Positions 18,921 to 31,160 are shown, counted from the stretch's first letter. The stretch is DNA of 64,000 nucleotides from Xanthomonas sp. Leaf131 (GCF_001423495.1 NZ_LMOG01000021.1:173177-237176); one strand, 5' to 3'. The notes: a model not told the origin generated them from the sequence alone. Numbers and translations are program-made.

Positions 18921-20291
18921 TCAGTTGCTCAGCAGCGATCGCAAAACGCCGGCAAAACGCGTGGCAATGCGCGCGCGATCCACATGCCGACCGTCGCGCA
19001 CCACTTGTTGCCCGGCGCGCCAGACAGTGCGTACCGCGCTGCCGCGTGCGGCGAACAGCCAGCTGTCGAGCAGTGCGTCGTCGCCGCGTGCCAGCAGCGC
19101 AGGATGGGTGAGATCCAACTCGATCAGATCGGCCGAGGCGCCGACACGGATGCCGCTGTGCGCAATGCCCAAGGCCTGCGCCGCGCCATCGCCGGCCTGA
19201 TCGAACACCCAGCGCCCACTGGAAACGCCACCTTGTGCCAGCACATTGCGTGCCTGCAATTGCAGGCGTTGGCCGTATTCGAGCAGGCGCAGTTCTTCGG
19301 CCGCATCGATCAGCACATTCGAATCCGAACCCACCCCGAACCGCCCGCCCGCGGCGGCAAACGCCTGCATCGGGAACAGCCCGTCGCCCAGATTCGCCTC
19401 GGTGATCGGGCACAGCCCGACCACCGCGCCGCTGTCGACGATCGCCTGCAGCTCGCTCGCATCCACATGCGTGGCGTGTACCAGACACCAGCGCGCATCC
19501 ACCGGCGCGTTGGCCTGCAGCCACTGCACCGGGCGCTGGCCCGACCAGGCCAGACAGGCATCGACCTCGCGCTGCTGTTCGGCGATATGGAGATGGACCG
19601 GGCCGTCGGTGAGCGGCACCAGCGCAGCCAGTTGTTCGGGCGTGACCGCGCGAAGGCTGTGCGGTGCCAGCCCGAGCACCGCATCCGGCAAGGCCTTGAG
19701 GCTGCGCCTGCAGTCGTCCAGCAACCGCGCAAAACCGTCGATGTCGTGGATCAGACGACGCTGCGCTGCACTGGGCGCGACGCCACCGAAATCCGAATGC
19801 GCATAGAACACCGGCAACAGCGTCAGCCCGATGCCGGTGTTGGCGGCGGCAGCGGCGATGCGCTCGGACATTTCGCCGGCGTGCGCATATGCCGCGCCGC
19901 TGGGGCTGTGGTGCAGGTAGTGGAATTCGCCGACGCGGGTGAAGCCGCTTTCGAGCATTTCCACATAGGCCTGTTCGGCGATCGCCTGCAGGCTGTCCGG
20001 ATCGAGCCGGTCGACAAAGCGATACATCAACTCGCGCCAGCTCCAGAAACTGTCGCCGCTGCGCCCGCCCACTTCGGTCAGGCCGGCCATGCCGCGCTGG
20101 AACGCGTGGCTGTGCAGGTTGCCCAACCCGGGCAGCAGCACCTCGACACGGGTATCGGTGGCAGCTACCACAGTCTCGGTCTGCACCGAGGCGATGCGCC
20201 CCTGCGCCAGCGCGATCCGCACACCGCTCGCCCAGCCATCGGGCAAAAGCGCCCGCGCTGCCCACACCGCCTGCACCTGTTGGTCTGCCAC
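18921..20291 (-). CDS. hutF: Formimidoylglutamate deiminase
   Basis: Converts N-formimino-L-glutamate to N-formyl-L-glutamate and ammonia, the five-step route of histidine breakdown. The 456-residue amidohydrolase has [11 protein letters not shown] (metal HxH), [21 protein letters not shown] and [10 protein letters not shown] (metal aspartate). GTG at 20291 is chosen as start: GAGGGTG precedes it, and the long open frame further upstream is only antisense to hutI. It is divergent from hutI across the operator. Confidence 0.95.
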   Translation of the reverse strand: MADQQVQAVWAARALLPDGWASGVRIALAQGRIASVQTETVVAATDTRVEVLLPGLGNLHSHAFQRGMAGLTEVGGRSGDSFWSWRELMYRFVDRLDPDSLQAIAEQAYVEMLESGFTRVGEFHYLHHSPSGAAYAHAGEMSERIAAAAANTGIGLTLLPVFYAHSDFGGVAPSAAQRRLIHDIDGFARLLDDCRRSLKALPDAVLGLAPHSLRAVTPEQLAALVPLTDGPVHLHIAEQQREVDACLAWSGQRPVQWLQANAPVDARWCLVHATHVDASELQAIVDSGAVVGLCPITEANLGDGLFPMQAFAAAGGRFGVGSDSNVLIDAAEELRLLEYGQRLQLQARNVLAQGGVSSGRWVFDQAGDGAAQALGIAHSGIRVGASADLIELDLTHPALLARGDDALLDSWLFAARGSAVRTVWRAGQQVVRDGRHVDRARIATRFAGVLRSLLSN

Positions 20292-20315
20292 TGGACACCC
20301 TCGATTGCCGGTTCT

Positions 20316-20330
20316 ATTGTATATACATAT
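20316..20330. promoter_or_regulatory. Probable HutC operator
   Basis: A perfect 10-bp palindrome TGTATATACA (20318-20327) inside ATTGTATATACATAT lies in the 60-base gap between divergent hutF and hutI. HutC of Pseudomonas binds related TGTA-N-TACA-type palindromes. The AT-rich site stands out in GC-rich surroundings and could repress both directions at once. Confidence 0.75.
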
Positions 20331-20351
20331 CAGACACCACGAGCCTGCGCC

Positions 20352-21557
20352 ATGCATTGCGACGTCCTCTGGCACAACGCGCAACTGATGACACTGGACG
20401 CCGCCGATGGCGGCCTGGGCAGCGTGGACGATGGCGTGGTCGCCTGCCAGGACGGCCGCATCACCTATGCCGGCCCGGCCGCGCAGGCCCCGGCACTGAA
20501 GCCGGACGTTGCGCACGATTGCCAGCGCCGCTGGATCAGCCCCGGCCTGATCGATTGCCATACCCATCTGGTGTACGCCGGCAACCGCGCCAACGAATTC
20601 GAGCAACGCCTGCGCGGCGCCAGCTACGCCGAGATCGCCGCAGCCGGCGGCGGCATCGTGGCGACCGTGCGCGCAACCCGCGCTGCCGACGACGCAGCGC
20701 TGCTGGCCGCCAGCCTGCCGCGCCTGGACGCCATGCTTGCCGAAGGCGTGACCACACTGGAAATCAAATCCGGCTACGGGCTCACGCTGGAGGACGAAAC
20801 CAAACAGCTGCGCGTGGCACGCCAGCTCGCCGCGCTGCGCAAGGTCGAAGTGGTACCGACGTTTCTTGGCGCCCACGCGGTGCCACCGGGCGGCGATGCA
20901 CAGACCTATATCGATGCCGTCTGCACGCAGATGATTCCGGCGATTGCCGCGCAAGGTCTTGCCGAGGCGGTGGATGTGTTCTGCGAGCACCTGGCGTTCT
21001 CGCCGGCGCAGGCCGAACAGGTCTTCATCGCCGCACAAGCGCACGGCTTGGGCATCAAGATCCACACCGAACAACTGAGCAATCAGCACGGCGCGGCATT
21101 GGCCGCACGCCATGGCGCGCTGTCGGCCGATCACATCGAATATCTGGACAGCGACGGCGTTGCCGCGATGGCCAACGCCGGCACGGTGGCGGTGCTGTTG
21201 CCGGGCGCGTTCTATTTCACCCGCGATACCCAGCTGCCGCCGATCGCCGCGTTGCGCGCCGCCGGCGTGCCGCTGGCCCTGGCCACCGACTGCAATCCAG
21301 GCACCTCGCCGCTGACCAGCCCGCTGTTGGCGATGAACATGGCCGCCACGTTGTTTCGCATGACCGTGGACGAATGCATCGCCGGTTTTACACGTGAGGC
21401 TGCGCGTGCGCTTGGGCGCAGCGAGCGACTTGGCCGGCTGCGCGCCGGCATGCACTGCGACCTGGCGATCTGGAACATCGACGCGCCGGCCGATCTGGTC
21501 TACCGCATGGGCTTCAACCCACTTCATGCCCGCGTCTGGCGCGGGCATTCCTGCTGA
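20352..21557 (+). CDS. hutI: Imidazolonepropionase
   Basis: Hydrolyses 4-imidazolone-5-propionate to N-formimino-L-glutamate, the third step of histidine degradation. The 401-residue amidohydrolase shows [33 protein letters not shown], the metal histidines in GAHAVPP and [11 protein letters not shown], and the metal aspartate in [13 protein letters not shown] at 20352 ([12 protein letters not shown]) is the natural start next to the operator; the longer upstream frame is antisense to hutF and hutC. First gene of hutI-H-G-U. Confidence 0.96.
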   Translation: MHCDVLWHNAQLMTLDAADGGLGSVDDGVVACQDGRITYAGPAAQAPALKPDVAHDCQRRWISPGLIDCHTHLVYAGNRANEFEQRLRGASYAEIAAAGGGIVATVRATRAADDAALLAASLPRLDAMLAEGVTTLEIKSGYGLTLEDETKQLRVARQLAALRKVEVVPTFLGAHAVPPGGDAQTYIDAVCTQMIPAIAAQGLAEAVDVFCEHLAFSPAQAEQVFIAAQAHGLGIKIHTEQLSNQHGAALAARHGALSADHIEYLDSDGVAAMANAGTVAVLLPGAFYFTRDTQLPPIAALRAAGVPLALATDCNPGTSPLTSPLLAMNMAATLFRMTVDECIAGFTREAARALGRSERLGRLRAGMHCDLAIWNIDAPADLVYRMGFNPLHARVWRGHSC

Positions 21558-21570
21558 ATCCGGAGTCGTC

Positions 21571-23109
21571 ATGAGTTCTGTTGTCTTGCAGCCCGGCCAG
21601 GTCACCCTGGCGCAATGGCGTGCGTTGTATCGCGGCGCCGAGGTCGTATTGGACGACGCCTGCGCGGCCGCCGTGCTGCGTAGCGCGCAGACCGTGGAGG
21701 CCATCGTTGCGCGCGGCGAGCCGGTCTACGGCGTCAATACCGGCTTCGGCAAGCTGGCCAGCGTGCGCATCGAGCGCGAGGACCTGCAGACCCTGCAACG
21801 CAATATCGTGCTGTCGCACGCGGCCGGTGTCGGCGAGCCCACACCCGTACCGGTGGTGCGGCTGATGATGGCGCTCAAGCTCACCAGCCTGGCCCAAGGC
21901 GCCTCCGGCGTCCAGCCGGACACCCTGGCGCTGTTGGACGCGATGCTGCGTCTGGGCATCACGCCGGTGGTGCCGTGCCAGGGCTCGGTCGGCGCCTCCG
22001 GCGATCTGGCGCCGCTGTCGCATCTGGCCGCAGTGATGATCGGCGTTGGCGAAGCCTTCGTCGGCGAGCAACGTTTGCCTGCCGCCGAAGCGCTTGCACA
22101 GGCGCAGTTGCAGCCACGCGTGCTCGGTGCGAAGGAAGGCCTGGCGTTGCTCAACGGCACCCAGTTTTCCACTGCCTGCGCATTGGCCGGTTTATTCGAG
22201 ATCGAAACCGTGCTGCAGGCTGCACTGGTCACTGGCGCCTTGTCGGTGGAAGCGGCCAAGGGCTCGGATACGCCGTTCGATGCGCGCATCCATGCCTTGC
22301 GCGGGCAGCCTGGGCAGATCGCCACCGCTGCAGCGCTGCGCGCGCTGATGGCAGATTCGAGCATTCGCGAATCGCATCGGCTCGGCGATGTGCGCGTGCA
22401 GGATCCGTACTGTCTGCGCTGCCAGCCGCAGGTGATGGGCGCGGCGCTGGACATCATGCGCCAGGCCGCACGCACGCTGGAAATCGAGGCCAATGGCGTG
22501 TCCGATAATCCCCTGGTCTTCAGCGAGACCGGTGAGGCGCTGTCGGGCGGTAATTTCCACGCCGAGCCGGTGGCCTTTGCGGCCGACATGCTGGCGATGG
22601 CGGTCTGCGAAATCGGCTCAATCAGCGAACGCCGCACCGCGATGCTGGTCGACCCGGCCTTGTCCGGCCTGCCGGCGTTTCTCACCCCGCGCCCGGGCTT
22701 GAATTCGGGCTTCATGATTCCGCAGGTCACCGCTGCCGCTTTGGTGTCGGAGAACAAGCAGCGCGCGTACCCGGCCAGTGTCGATTCGATTCCGACCTCG
22801 GCCAATCAGGAAGATCATGTGTCGATGGCAGCGCACGGCGCACGTCGCTTGTTGGCGATGGCCGAAAACGCCACGCACGTGATCGGCATCGAACTGCTCG
22901 CCGCCGTGCAAGGCTGCGATTTCCACGCGCCACTGCGCTCAAGCGCCGCGTTGGAAGCCGCACGTGCGTTGCTGCGCACACACGTGCCTACGCTGCAGGA
23001 CGACCGCTATTTCCATCCCGACATGCTGGCCGCCAGCGCGCTGGTGCGCTCGGGTGCACTGGCGCGTGCGGTGGCGATGGCATTGCCGGGCGTGGAGCAG
23101 GACGCATGA
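21571..23109 (+). CDS. hutH: Histidine ammonia-lyase
   Basis: Deaminates L-histidine to urocanate, the committed step. The start [16 protein letters not shown] is preceded by CGGAG and gives 512 residues, the family length. [15 protein letters not shown] contains the Ala-Ser-Gly (142-144) that cyclises autocatalytically into the MIO electrophile. The catalytic tyrosine region [10 protein letters not shown] and the C-terminal [19 protein letters not shown] are intact. It lies 13 bases after hutI. Confidence 0.98.
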   Translation: MSSVVLQPGQVTLAQWRALYRGAEVVLDDACAAAVLRSAQTVEAIVARGEPVYGVNTGFGKLASVRIEREDLQTLQRNIVLSHAAGVGEPTPVPVVRLMMALKLTSLAQGASGVQPDTLALLDAMLRLGITPVVPCQGSVGASGDLAPLSHLAAVMIGVGEAFVGEQRLPAAEALAQAQLQPRVLGAKEGLALLNGTQFSTACALAGLFEIETVLQAALVTGALSVEAAKGSDTPFDARIHALRGQPGQIATAAALRALMADSSIRESHRLGDVRVQDPYCLRCQPQVMGAALDIMRQAARTLEIEANGVSDNPLVFSETGEALSGGNFHAEPVAFAADMLAMAVCEIGSISERRTAMLVDPALSGLPAFLTPRPGLNSGFMIPQVTAAALVSENKQRAYPASVDSIPTSANQEDHVSMAAHGARRLLAMAENATHVIGIELLAAVQGCDFHAPLRSSAALEAARALLRTHVPTLQDDRYFHPDMLAASALVRSGALARAVAMALPGVEQDA

Positions 23110-23182
23110 ATCGGCAGGCCGACAAGACGCAATCGCGCTATCAAGACGTCTCGACGATTGCACTGATGCAAGGCGCGCAACG

Positions 23183-24043
23183 ATGAGCGCCCTGCCCTGG
23201 CTCGAAGTTCACCGCGGCGATGCGCCACTGATCGTCAGCTTCCCGCATACCGGTACCGAGCTCCCCGACGACGTGGCCGATCGATTCGTCTCGCCGTGGC
23301 TGGCGCGCCGCGATGCCGATTGGTGGGTGCATCAGCTGTACGACTTCGCGCAATCGCTCGGTGCCACCACCGTGCGTACCGCGATCTCGCGCTCGGTGAT
23401 CGACGTCAACCGCGACCCCAGCGGCGCATCGTTGTATCCGGGCCAGAACACCACCGGTCTGTGCCCGCTGACCACCTTCGACAATCAGCCGTTGTACGCA
23501 GACGGTGAAGCACCTGATCAAGCGCAGATCGAGCTACGCCGTACGCGCTGGTTCGACCCGTATCACGCTGCGCTCGATACCGAGATTGCGCGCCTGCGCG
23601 CGCAGCATTCGACCATCGTGGTCTACGATGCGCATTCGATCCGCTCGCATATTCCGCATCTGTTCGACGGCGAGTTGCCGCAGTTCAACATCGGCAGCAA
23701 CGACGACCGCAGTTGCGATCCGGTCCTGGCCGATGCGGTAGAACGCCTGTGCCGCAGCAGTGGCTCCAGCACCGTGCGCAATGGGCGTTTCAAGGGCGGC
23801 TGGATCACCCGCCACTACGCGCAGCCCGGCAACGGCGTGCATACGCTGCAGATGGAGCTGGCCTGCCGCGGTTACATGCGCGAGCCCGACGACATCACCC
23901 CAGAAACCTGGCCCACGCCGTGGCAGCCCGCGCATGCAGTGGCATTACGCGCCGTGCTGCGCCATGTGCTGCTGTCCTGTCTGCACTTTGCCAATGCAAC
24001 ACACCCCTCCTCCGACACCACGCCGCCTGCGGCGCACCGTTGA
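23183..24043 (+). CDS. hutG: N-formylglutamate deformylase
   Basis: Hydrolyses N-formylglutamate to glutamate and formate, the last step of the HutF-type pathway. The 286-residue protein (start [20 protein letters not shown]) shows [42 protein letters not shown] and [20 protein letters not shown], typical of the family. It lies between hutH and hutU. The C-terminal 25 residues are not conserved-looking. Confidence 0.95.
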   Translation: MSALPWLEVHRGDAPLIVSFPHTGTELPDDVADRFVSPWLARRDADWWVHQLYDFAQSLGATTVRTAISRSVIDVNRDPSGASLYPGQNTTGLCPLTTFDNQPLYADGEAPDQAQIELRRTRWFDPYHAALDTEIARLRAQHSTIVVYDAHSIRSHIPHLFDGELPQFNIGSNDDRSCDPVLADAVERLCRSSGSSTVRNGRFKGGWITRHYAQPGNGVHTLQMELACRGYMREPDDITPETWPTPWQPAHAVALRAVLRHVLLSCLHFANATHPSSDTTPPAAHR

Positions 24044-24059
24044 TTGCAAGGAACCCGGC

Positions 24060-25727
24060 ATGACCCGTCACGATGCAACCCGCGTCATCCGCGCCGCCAC
24101 CGGCACCACGCTCACCGCCAAGAGCTGGCTCACCGAAGCGCCGCTGCGCATGCTGATGAACAACCTGGACCCGGACGTGGCCGAGCGCCCGCAGGAGCTG
24201 GTGGTGTACGGCGGCATCGGCCGCGCTGCGCGCGATTGGGAATCCTTCGATGCGATCGTCGCCGCACTCACCCGCCTGGACGACGACCAGACTTTGCTGG
24301 TGCAATCCGGCAAGCCGGTCGGCGTGTTCCGCACCCATGCCGATGCGCCGCGCGTGCTGATCGCCAACTCCAACCTGGTGCCGCGCTGGGCCACCTGGGA
24401 CCACTTCAACGAACTCGATAAAAAAGGTCTGGCGATGTACGGCCAGATGACCGCCGGCAGCTGGATCTACATCGGCGCGCAAGGAATCGTGCAAGGCACC
24501 TACGAAACCTTCGTGGAGATGGGCCGCCAGCATTACGGCGGCAACTTGGCCGGCAAGTGGCTGTTCACCGGCGGCCTCGGCGGCATGGGTGGCGCGCAGC
24601 CGCTGGCCGCAGTGATGGCCGGGGCCTCGTGCCTGGCGGTGGAATGCCGCCGTTCCAGCATCGATATGCGCCTGCGCACCGGCTATCTGGACACCTGGAC
24701 CGACTCGCTGGACGAAGCGCTGCGGCTGATCGAGGAATCGTGCACGGCGAAGAAGCCGCTGTCGGTCGGCCTGCTCGGTAACGTGGCCGACGTGCTCGAC
24801 GAACTGCTGATACGCGGGATCAAGCCGGACCTGCTGACCGACCAGACCTCCGCGCACGACCCGGTCAACGGCTACCTGCCGCAGGGCTGGAGCGTGGAAG
24901 AATGGGACGCAAAGCGCGAGAGCGCGCCCAAGGAAGTGGAAGCCGCCGCGCGCGAGTCGATGGCCAACCATATCCGCGCCATGCTCACTTTCCACGCGCT
25001 GGGCGTGCCCACCGTGGATTACGGCAACAACCTGCGCCAGATGGCGCTGGAAACAGGCGTCGACAACGCATTCGACTTCCCCGGCTTCGTGCCTGCCTAC
25101 ATCCGTCCGCTATTCTGTCGCGGCATCGGCCCGTTCCGCTGGGTCGCGCTCAGTGGCGATCCGGACGACATTGCCAAAACCGATGCCAAGGTCAAGGAAC
25201 TCATTCCCGACGATGCGCATCTGCACCGCTGGCTCGAGATGGCCGCCGAAAAGATCGCCTTTCAGGGGTTGCCCGCGCGCATCTGCTGGGTCGGTCTGGG
25301 CGATCGGCATCGGCTGGGTCTGGCCTTCAACGCGATGGTGCGCAGCGGCGAATTGAAAGCGCCGGTCGTCATCGGGCGCGACCATCTGGATTCGGGCAGC
25401 GTCGCCTCGCCGAATCGCGAAACCGAGGCCATGGCCGATGGCTCGGATGCGGTGTCCGACTGGCCGCTGCTCAACGCCCTGCTCAACACCGCTTCCGGGG
25501 CCACCTGGGTCTCGCTGCACCACGGCGGCGGCGTCGGCATGGGCTTCTCGCAGCACGCCGGCATGGTCATCGTCTGCGACGGCAGCGAGGCCGCCGATAA
25601 GCGGATCGAACGCGTGCTCTGGAACGACCCGGCCACCGGCGTCATGCGCCACGCCGATGCCGGCTATGCCATCGCCACCGACTGCGCGAAGGAAAAAGGG
25701 CTGGATTTGCCGGGAATTCTTGGCTAA
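24060..25727 (+). CDS. hutU: Urocanate hydratase
   Basis: Adds water to urocanate to give imidazolonepropionate, using NAD+ as an electrophilic cofactor. The start [18 protein letters not shown] follows AAGGA and gives 555 residues, the usual length. The glycine-rich NAD region [20 protein letters not shown] and the conserved [17 protein letters not shown] with the active-site cysteine are present. Last gene of the hutI-H-G-U operon; the structured repeat at 25813-25920 follows. Confidence 0.98.
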   Translation: MTRHDATRVIRAATGTTLTAKSWLTEAPLRMLMNNLDPDVAERPQELVVYGGIGRAARDWESFDAIVAALTRLDDDQTLLVQSGKPVGVFRTHADAPRVLIANSNLVPRWATWDHFNELDKKGLAMYGQMTAGSWIYIGAQGIVQGTYETFVEMGRQHYGGNLAGKWLFTGGLGGMGGAQPLAAVMAGASCLAVECRRSSIDMRLRTGYLDTWTDSLDEALRLIEESCTAKKPLSVGLLGNVADVLDELLIRGIKPDLLTDQTSAHDPVNGYLPQGWSVEEWDAKRESAPKEVEAAARESMANHIRAMLTFHALGVPTVDYGNNLRQMALETGVDNAFDFPGFVPAYIRPLFCRGIGPFRWVALSGDPDDIAKTDAKVKELIPDDAHLHRWLEMAAEKIAFQGLPARICWVGLGDRHRLGLAFNAMVRSGELKAPVVIGRDHLDSGSVASPNRETEAMADGSDAVSDWPLLNALLNTASGATWVSLHHGGGVGMGFSQHAGMVIVCDGSEAADKRIERVLWNDPATGVMRHADAGYAIATDCAKEKGLDLPGILG

Positions 25728-26170
25728 GTTCGCTCGCCGACAGCGGGTGTACCGCATGCTGTCGGCAGGCTGTGTGCACTGCTAGCAACCATGCACACCG
25801 ACCATCTTGACTGGTCCTCGCCCGCCTACTGTCGCGGGACCTTACGCGGCATGGACGCCGCGTAAGAACCTACAAGGACGTACTTGCGGCGTGTCCCGCG
25901 ATGGTGGGCGGGCAAGGACCCCGCAGCCAAGCCACAGCTTGGTCGTCCAGCGATCACTCTTTCTGCGCATGCGGGACTCCGGGCTGGCGAGTGAGTCGAT
26001 TCGAGCATGCAGGGATACTCGCAACGTGTCTTTCGTCAGGGGTGCGCGAGACCTACCCGCTGCGACCTGCTTGGGCGGCAAAACCATCGTAACCCGTCAC
26101 ATTCTCGACAATTGCCCTCAAGACTGCCGGGATCGGGCCGACAAGGTATGCAACGTTTCGAGGAGCCTCC
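25728..26170. other. Intergenic stretch holding a structured repeat
   Basis: Between hutU and the next gene lies no coding sequence. About a quarter of it is the palindromic repeat at 25813-25920. The rest shows no motif I recognise. Confidence 0.55.
25813..25920 (+). repeat. Structured intergenic repeat, copy 1 (~108 bp)
   Basis: Outer arms of about 27 bases (GGTCCTCGCCCGCC... / ...GGGCGGGCAAGGACC) can pair. Inside them is a 9-bp hairpin (TTACGCGGC / GCCGCGTAA) and the conserved core CCTACAAGGACGTACTTGCG then GCGTGTCCCGCGA. The same architecture recurs at 31445-31552 and, inverted, at 31198-31296. Confidence 0.75.
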
Positions 26171-26896
26171 ATGGGCATCCTGATCTACCTGGTGCCTGCA
26201 TTCGCACTCTGGGCGCTCATCGCCACCGGGCTGGCGTTCGTGCGTGGCCGGCAATTGCGTGCCGAGTCCGGCCAGCTTGCGAGCACCCAGGACAGTCTTG
26301 GCCGTTACCAGGCTGCGCTGTCGCAGCTGAAGGCACGCGCGGCCGCCAGCGCGCTGGAGCTGGAATCCTTGCAGCGCAGCTATATCAGTCTGAAGCAGTC
26401 GCTGGAGCAGCAGGAGCAGAACGCGGCCGAGCAACAGGCGACCACTGCCCAAGTGATTCCGATGGTGATGGTGCAGCAGCTGGACATCGCCAACGAAATC
26501 GGCACCTTGTTTGCGCATGTGGCACGCGTTGCGCGCAGCCTGCGTCGCTACAGCGCCTACAGCCGCGGCCACAATGCCCCGGAACCGAACACCGCCCGCT
26601 ACGACCTGCATTGGTTGGCGGACTGCCTGCACAGCTTCGACCAGATCGGCCATGCGCTGGTGCGCGGTAACGTTGCCGCGTTGATCACCGCCTGCCAGGA
26701 CCTGCTGTCGATGTACGACCATTATCTGAAGGACGGTTCCGGCTACAACAGCCGCGATACCTTTCAGCGTCTGAGCAGCGATGTGCCGCTGTCCGATGCC
26801 ACCGACGCCATCCGCTCGATCATCGTCAAGGCCACGCTGGCCCAGGACGCCCAGGATGCGGTGATGGAAGAGGCCGTTGCGGCGAATGTGGCTTGA
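26171..26896 (+). CDS. Hypothetical membrane-anchored coiled-coil protein
   Basis: The 241-residue protein has an N-terminal membrane helix (about 4-24), a coiled coil rich in Gln/Glu/Leu (about 28-90: LESLQRSYISLKQSLEQQEQ) and a helical C-terminal domain (about 95-235). GAGGAG lies before the ATG at ideal spacing. No known family is recognised; the shape suggests a cytoplasmic scaffold tethered to the membrane. It is convergent with gyrA and they share the terminator at 26983-27012. Confidence 0.7.
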   Translation: MGILIYLVPAFALWALIATGLAFVRGRQLRAESGQLASTQDSLGRYQAALSQLKARAAASALELESLQRSYISLKQSLEQQEQNAAEQQATTAQVIPMVMVQQLDIANEIGTLFAHVARVARSLRRYSAYSRGHNAPEPNTARYDLHWLADCLHSFDQIGHALVRGNVAALITACQDLLSMYDHYLKDGSGYNSRDTFQRLSSDVPLSDATDAIRSIIVKATLAQDAQDAVMEEAVAANVA

Positions 26897-26982
26897 TTGA
26901 TCTGGCTTGATCGCTGAAAAAGCGGTGTTTTCCGCGGCCATCTGCACAAAGCACTCCGTTCGACCTAATCCCTTCGCACCAT

Positions 26983-27012
26983 AAAAAACGCCGGCAATGC
27001 GCCGGCGTTTTT
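26983..27012. terminator. Bidirectional terminator between convergent genes
   Basis: AAAAAACGCCGGC / GCCGGCGTTTTT forms a perfect stem with a 4-base loop. It is flanked by an A-run and a T-run, so it can end transcripts from both the coiled-coil gene and gyrA. Confidence 0.92.
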
Positions 27013-27041
27013 CGTTCAACTGCGTTACGCGCTTGGTGCGA

Positions 27042-29753
27042 TCACGCTTCGGTCGGCGGCACCTCGCTGGTGCTTGCTGCCGGTGCCACTGCTGCATCGT
27101 CCACCACGTCCTCCACTTCATCCAGCGAGGCATCCAGACGTTCCACCGCCTGCAGCTTTTCGCCCTTGGACAGACGGATCAGCGTCACGCCCTGCGTGTT
27201 GCGACCCACGCGCGAGATCTCCGAACCGCGGGTACGCACCAGCGTGCCGCCATCGGAAATCAGCATCACTTCGTCGGTACCGCCCAGCAACACCGCACGT
27301 ACCAACTTGCCGTTGCGCTCGGTGGTCTGGATGCCGATCACGCCCTGCGTGCCACGCCCCTTGCGCGGATACTCGGCCAGCGGCGTGCGCTTGCCATAGC
27401 CATTCTCGGTGGCGGTGAGGATGTAGACCGTCTCGTCGTTATCGGCCACTTCGATCACTGCGGCATCGGCCACGTCTGCGGTCTCTACAACGTCCTCGAC
27501 ACCTTCGTCGTCGACATCGCTTTCGACCCCGCCAGCACGCTCGGAGACGATCAAGCTGACCACCTCTTCGCCCTTGGTCAGACGGATGCCGCGCACGCCG
27601 GTGGCGGTACGGCCCATCGAACGCACGGTGGATTCGCCGAAGCGCACGGTCTTGCCGTTGGAGGCGAACAACAACACATCGCGCTCGCCATCGGTCAAGG
27701 CCACACCGACCAGTGCATCGCCCTCATCGAGGTTGATGGCGATCTTGCCGCGTGCCAGACGGAACGCGAATTCGCTCAGCGGGGTCTTCTTGACCGTGCC
27801 GTTGCGCGTAGCAAAGAACACGTAGCGGTTGTCGGCATATTCGCGCACCGGCAGCACCGCCTGCACCCGCTCGCCCGGTTCCAGCGGAATCCAGTTGATG
27901 ATCGGACGGCCACGCGCGTTGGAGCCGGCTTCCGGCAACTGATACACCGGCAACCAGAACACCTTGCCGCTGCTGGTGAAGGTGAGCAGCGTGTCGTGCG
28001 TGTTGACCAGCCACAGCTGGTCGATGAAATCTTCTTCTTTGGTCGTTGCGGCAGAACGACCACGGCCACCACGGCGCTGCGCGCGATACGCACTCGCGGG
28101 CTGGCGCTTGGCGTAACCGGCGTGCGAGAGCGTCACCACCACGTCTTCCGGCGCGATCAGATCCAGGATGTCCAGATCTTCTTCGCTATGACGGATCTCG
28201 GTGCGGCGTTCGTCGCCGTACTCTTCGCGGATATTGATCAGCTCGTCGCGGATCACCTGCAGCAGCACGTCGGGGTTTTCCAGAATGCGGATCAGGCCCT
28301 GGATGACCTCCAGCAATTGCTTGTATTCGTCGGTCAGCTTTTCCTGTTCCAGCCCGGTCAAGCGATGCAGACGCATTTCCAGGATCTGCTGGGCCTGCAC
28401 TTCACTGAGCTGATAGAAACCGTTGGCCAGGCCCACACCCGGCGCCAGATCTTCCGGCTTGGAGGCTTCTGCGCCAGCGGCGCCCAGCAACGCACCGACC
28501 AGACCCGGTTCCCAGGTCTTGGCCAGCATGCGCTCGCGCGCTTCCTGCGGATTGGCCGAGGTCTTGATCAGCTCGATCATCTCGTCGATGTTGGCCAACG
28601 CGACGGTCAAGCCTTCCAGCACATGCGCACGCGCACGCGCCTTGCGTAGTTCAAAGATGGTGCGGCGGGTGACCACTTCGCGGCGGTGGCGGATGAACGC
28701 CTGCAGCATCTGCTTGAGGTTCATCAACTGCGGGCGGCCGTCGATCAGCGCCACCATGTTGATGCCGAACACCGACTCCATCTGGGTCTGCTGATACAGG
28801 TTGTTGAGCACAACCTCGGCCGACTCGCCGCGCTTGATCTCGATGTAGATGCGCATGCCGTCCTTGTCGGACTCATCGCGCAGCTCGCTGATGCCTTCGA
28901 GCTTCTTTTCCTTCACCAGCTCGGCGATCTTTTCGATCAACCGCGCCTTGTTCACCTGATACGGGATCTCGGTGACGATGATCGCTTCACGGCCGTTGTC
29001 GGCCACTTCCACGTCGGCCTTGGCGCGCATGCGCACCCGGCCACGGCCGGTGCGGTAACCGGCGGCAATGCCGGCGGTGCCGTTGATGATGCCGGCGGTG
29101 GGGAAATCCGGGCCCGGGATGTATTCCATCAGGCCTTCGACATCCAGCTCCGGCGTGTCGATCAACGCGATGCAGGCGTTGATCGCTTCGGTCAGATTGT
29201 GCGGCGGGATATTGGTGGCCATACCCACCGCGATACCGGCCGAGCCGTTGACCAACAGGCTCGGAAACCGGGTCGGCATGACCGTCGGTTCCAGTTCCTT
29301 TTCGTCGTAATTAGGCTGGAAATCGACGGTTTCCTTGTCGATGTCGGCCATCAGCTCATGCGCCAGACGCGACATGCGCGACTCGGTGTAACGCATCGCC
29401 GCGGCGGAGTCGCCATCGACCGAACCGAAGTTACCCTGGCCGTCGACCATCATGTAGCGCAGCGAGAACGGCTGCGCCATCCGCACCAGCGTGTCGTATA
29501 CCGACTGGTCGCCGTGCGGGTGGTATTTACCGATGACGTCGCCGACGATACGCGCCGACTTGAAGTACGCCTTGTTGCTGTGCGCACCCAGCACGTGCAT
29601 GGCAAACAGCACGCGGCGATGCACAGGCTTGAGGCCATCACGGGCATCGGGGAGTGCGCGGCCCACGATCACGCTCATCGCGTAATCGAGATAGCTCTTG
29701 CGCATCTCGTCTTCCAGATTGACCTGGATGATTTCCTTGGCGGTTTCTGCCAT
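27042..29753 (-). CDS. gyrA: DNA gyrase subunit A
   Basis: The breakage-reunion subunit of the type II topoisomerase that supercoils DNA. The start [17 protein letters not shown] gives 903 residues. Tyr122 (RYTESRMS) is the DNA-linking residue. The quinolone region reads [17 protein letters not shown], with Gln at E. coli position 83 and Asp at 87. The C-terminal beta-pinwheel has repeated GYAKR/GNGTVKKT-like blades, the GyrA-box-like QRRGGRGRS, and an acidic insertion (about 780-812) and tail. The extra 33 codons upstream in frame are not part of the protein. Confidence 0.98.
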   Translation of the reverse strand: MAETAKEIIQVNLEDEMRKSYLDYAMSVIVGRALPDARDGLKPVHRRVLFAMHVLGAHSNKAYFKSARIVGDVIGKYHPHGDQSVYDTLVRMAQPFSLRYMMVDGQGNFGSVDGDSAAAMRYTESRMSRLAHELMADIDKETVDFQPNYDEKELEPTVMPTRFPSLLVNGSAGIAVGMATNIPPHNLTEAINACIALIDTPELDVEGLMEYIPGPDFPTAGIINGTAGIAAGYRTGRGRVRMRAKADVEVADNGREAIIVTEIPYQVNKARLIEKIAELVKEKKLEGISELRDESDKDGMRIYIEIKRGESAEVVLNNLYQQTQMESVFGINMVALIDGRPQLMNLKQMLQAFIRHRREVVTRRTIFELRKARARAHVLEGLTVALANIDEMIELIKTSANPQEARERMLAKTWEPGLVGALLGAAGAEASKPEDLAPGVGLANGFYQLSEVQAQQILEMRLHRLTGLEQEKLTDEYKQLLEVIQGLIRILENPDVLLQVIRDELINIREEYGDERRTEIRHSEEDLDILDLIAPEDVVVTLSHAGYAKRQPASAYRAQRRGGRGRSAATTKEEDFIDQLWLVNTHDTLLTFTSSGKVFWLPVYQLPEAGSNARGRPIINWIPLEPGERVQAVLPVREYADNRYVFFATRNGTVKKTPLSEFAFRLARGKIAINLDEGDALVGVALTDGERDVLLFASNGKTVRFGESTVRSMGRTATGVRGIRLTKGEEVVSLIVSERAGGVESDVDDEGVEDVVETADVADAAVIEVADNDETVYILTATENGYGKRTPLAEYPRKGRGTQGVIGIQTTERNGKLVRAVLLGGTDEVMLISDGGTLVRTRGSEISRVGRNTQGVTLIRLSKGEKLQAVERLDASLDEVEDVVDDAAVAPAASTSEVPPTEA

Positions 29754-29963
29754 TCGGGTTCCGTAATTTTGAGGTGGCGGGCGAGCCGGAAAGCCGCGTC
29801 GGGAGCACCCTGTGACAGGCTGCCGGCCCCACGCTCCCGCCGATCGATTCAAGCGCCGGATTGTACCACGAAGGGGCAGCCCGATGCCGCCGGTTTACCA
29901 GCCAGAAACAAGCACTTGCGGACGTTTGCGCGGCGTTGGCGGCGTTATCGCACCGCGCCGGCC

Positions 29964-31028
29964 TCAGCCGCCGAACGCGGCCTGCATCTGCGCAAGGTCG
30001 GGCTGCACGATCACGCCGCGCTCGGTGACGATGGCATCGATCAAGCTGCCGGGGGTGACGTCGAACACCGGATTCCAGGCGTGGATGCCATCGGCCACCG
30101 TTCTGACCCCGCCCACGCCGAACAATTCACCCGGGTCGCGCTGCTCGATCTCGATCTGATCGCCGCTGGCGGTCGCCATGTCCACCGTGGACGACGGCGC
30201 CACCACCATGAACTTGACGCCGTGGTGGCGTGCTGCGATGGCCAGCTGATAGGTGCCGATCTTGTTGGCGGTATCGCCATTGGCGCAGATGCGGTCGGCG
30301 CCGACGATCACCCACTGCACCAGGCCGGATTTCATCAGGTGCGCGGCGGCCGAATCGGCGATCAGGGTCGCGTCGATGCCGTCCTGCTGCAGCTCCCACA
30401 CGGTCAGCCGCGCGCCCTGCAGCCACGGCCGGGTTTCGCCGGCAAACACCTTGCCGATGCGCTGCTGCGCCATGCCGGCGCGGATCACGCCCAGCGCGGT
30501 ACCGAAACCGGCGGTGGCCAGCGAGCCGGTATTGCAATGGGTCAGCACCCCGCTGCCCGGCGCGATCAGCGCAGCGCCGAGTGCGCCCATGTGCCGATTG
30601 GCTGCCAGATCTTCATCGGCAATGGCCTGCGCCTCGCGCGCGATCACCTCGCGCCAGTCGGCGCCGGCAGCGCCCAGCACGCGGCGCATGCGCATCAGCG
30701 CCCAGGCCAGATTGACGGCGGTCGGGCGCGCGGCATTGAGCCGCAACAGCGCCGGTTCGAGCTTCTGCAATGCCGCGCTGCCGTCATCGGCATCGATCTC
30801 GCGCGCGGCCAACACCACGCCCCACCCGGCCGCAATGCCGATCGCCGGCGCACCGCGCACCGCCAGCGAATGGATCGCCTCGGCCACCGCGTCGCTGGTC
30901 TCGCAACGCACGTGCTCCACCACGAAGGGCAGCTTGCGTTGGTCGAGCAATTCCAGGGCATCGCCGGTCCACAGCAGTGGGCGGATATGGTCGTAGCGGG
31001 CGTAATCGATCTGGGCGCTGTCGTTCAT
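29964..31028 (-). CDS. mtnA: Methylthioribose-1-phosphate isomerase
   Basis: Converts 5-methylthioribose-1-phosphate to the ribulose form in the methionine salvage pathway. The 354-residue protein belongs to the eIF2B-like isomerases: [36 protein letters not shown] (catalytic cysteine) and [19 protein letters not shown] (catalytic aspartate). It lies 210 bases upstream of gyrA on the same strand. No other mtn gene is in the window. Confidence 0.95.
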   Translation of the reverse strand: MNDSAQIDYARYDHIRPLLWTGDALELLDQRKLPFVVEHVRCETSDAVAEAIHSLAVRGAPAIGIAAGWGVVLAAREIDADDGSAALQKLEPALLRLNAARPTAVNLAWALMRMRRVLGAAGADWREVIAREAQAIADEDLAANRHMGALGAALIAPGSGVLTHCNTGSLATAGFGTALGVIRAGMAQQRIGKVFAGETRPWLQGARLTVWELQQDGIDATLIADSAAAHLMKSGLVQWVIVGADRICANGDTANKIGTYQLAIAARHHGVKFMVVAPSSTVDMATASGDQIEIEQRDPGELFGVGGVRTVADGIHAWNPVFDVTPGSLIDAIVTERGVIVQPDLAQMQAAFGG

Positions 31029-31130
31029 GGCGCTATTGTAAGGCGCGCGGGCAGCCTAGTCAGTGGACCTGCCGTGCTCAGCCTGGGGTCAGCGCGCAAC
31101 AATGCCTCAAGCGCGTGCTAGGCGAAGGTA

Positions 31131-31160
31131 TTTAGAGCGGCTAAAAAACGTAGCGAGTAG
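31131..31160. repeat. Short intergenic repeat motif (copy 3)
   Basis: TTTAGAGCGGCTAAAAAACG followed by TAGCGAGTAG matches the motif at 11825-11855 and resembles that at 6082-6111. Confidence 0.45.

Noticed and set aside
18849..20351. N-terminal extension of hutI
   Set aside because: In-frame but antisense to hutC and hutF; the natural hutI start is beside the operator at 20352.
20292..21704. N-terminal extension of hutF
   Set aside because: Antisense to hutI; the GTG with a good ribosome-binding site at 20291 fits the family length.
28686..31121. Plus-strand 811-codon open frame
   Set aside because: Antisense to gyrA and mtnA, both unmistakable; composition is His/Arg/Ala-rich shadow sequence.
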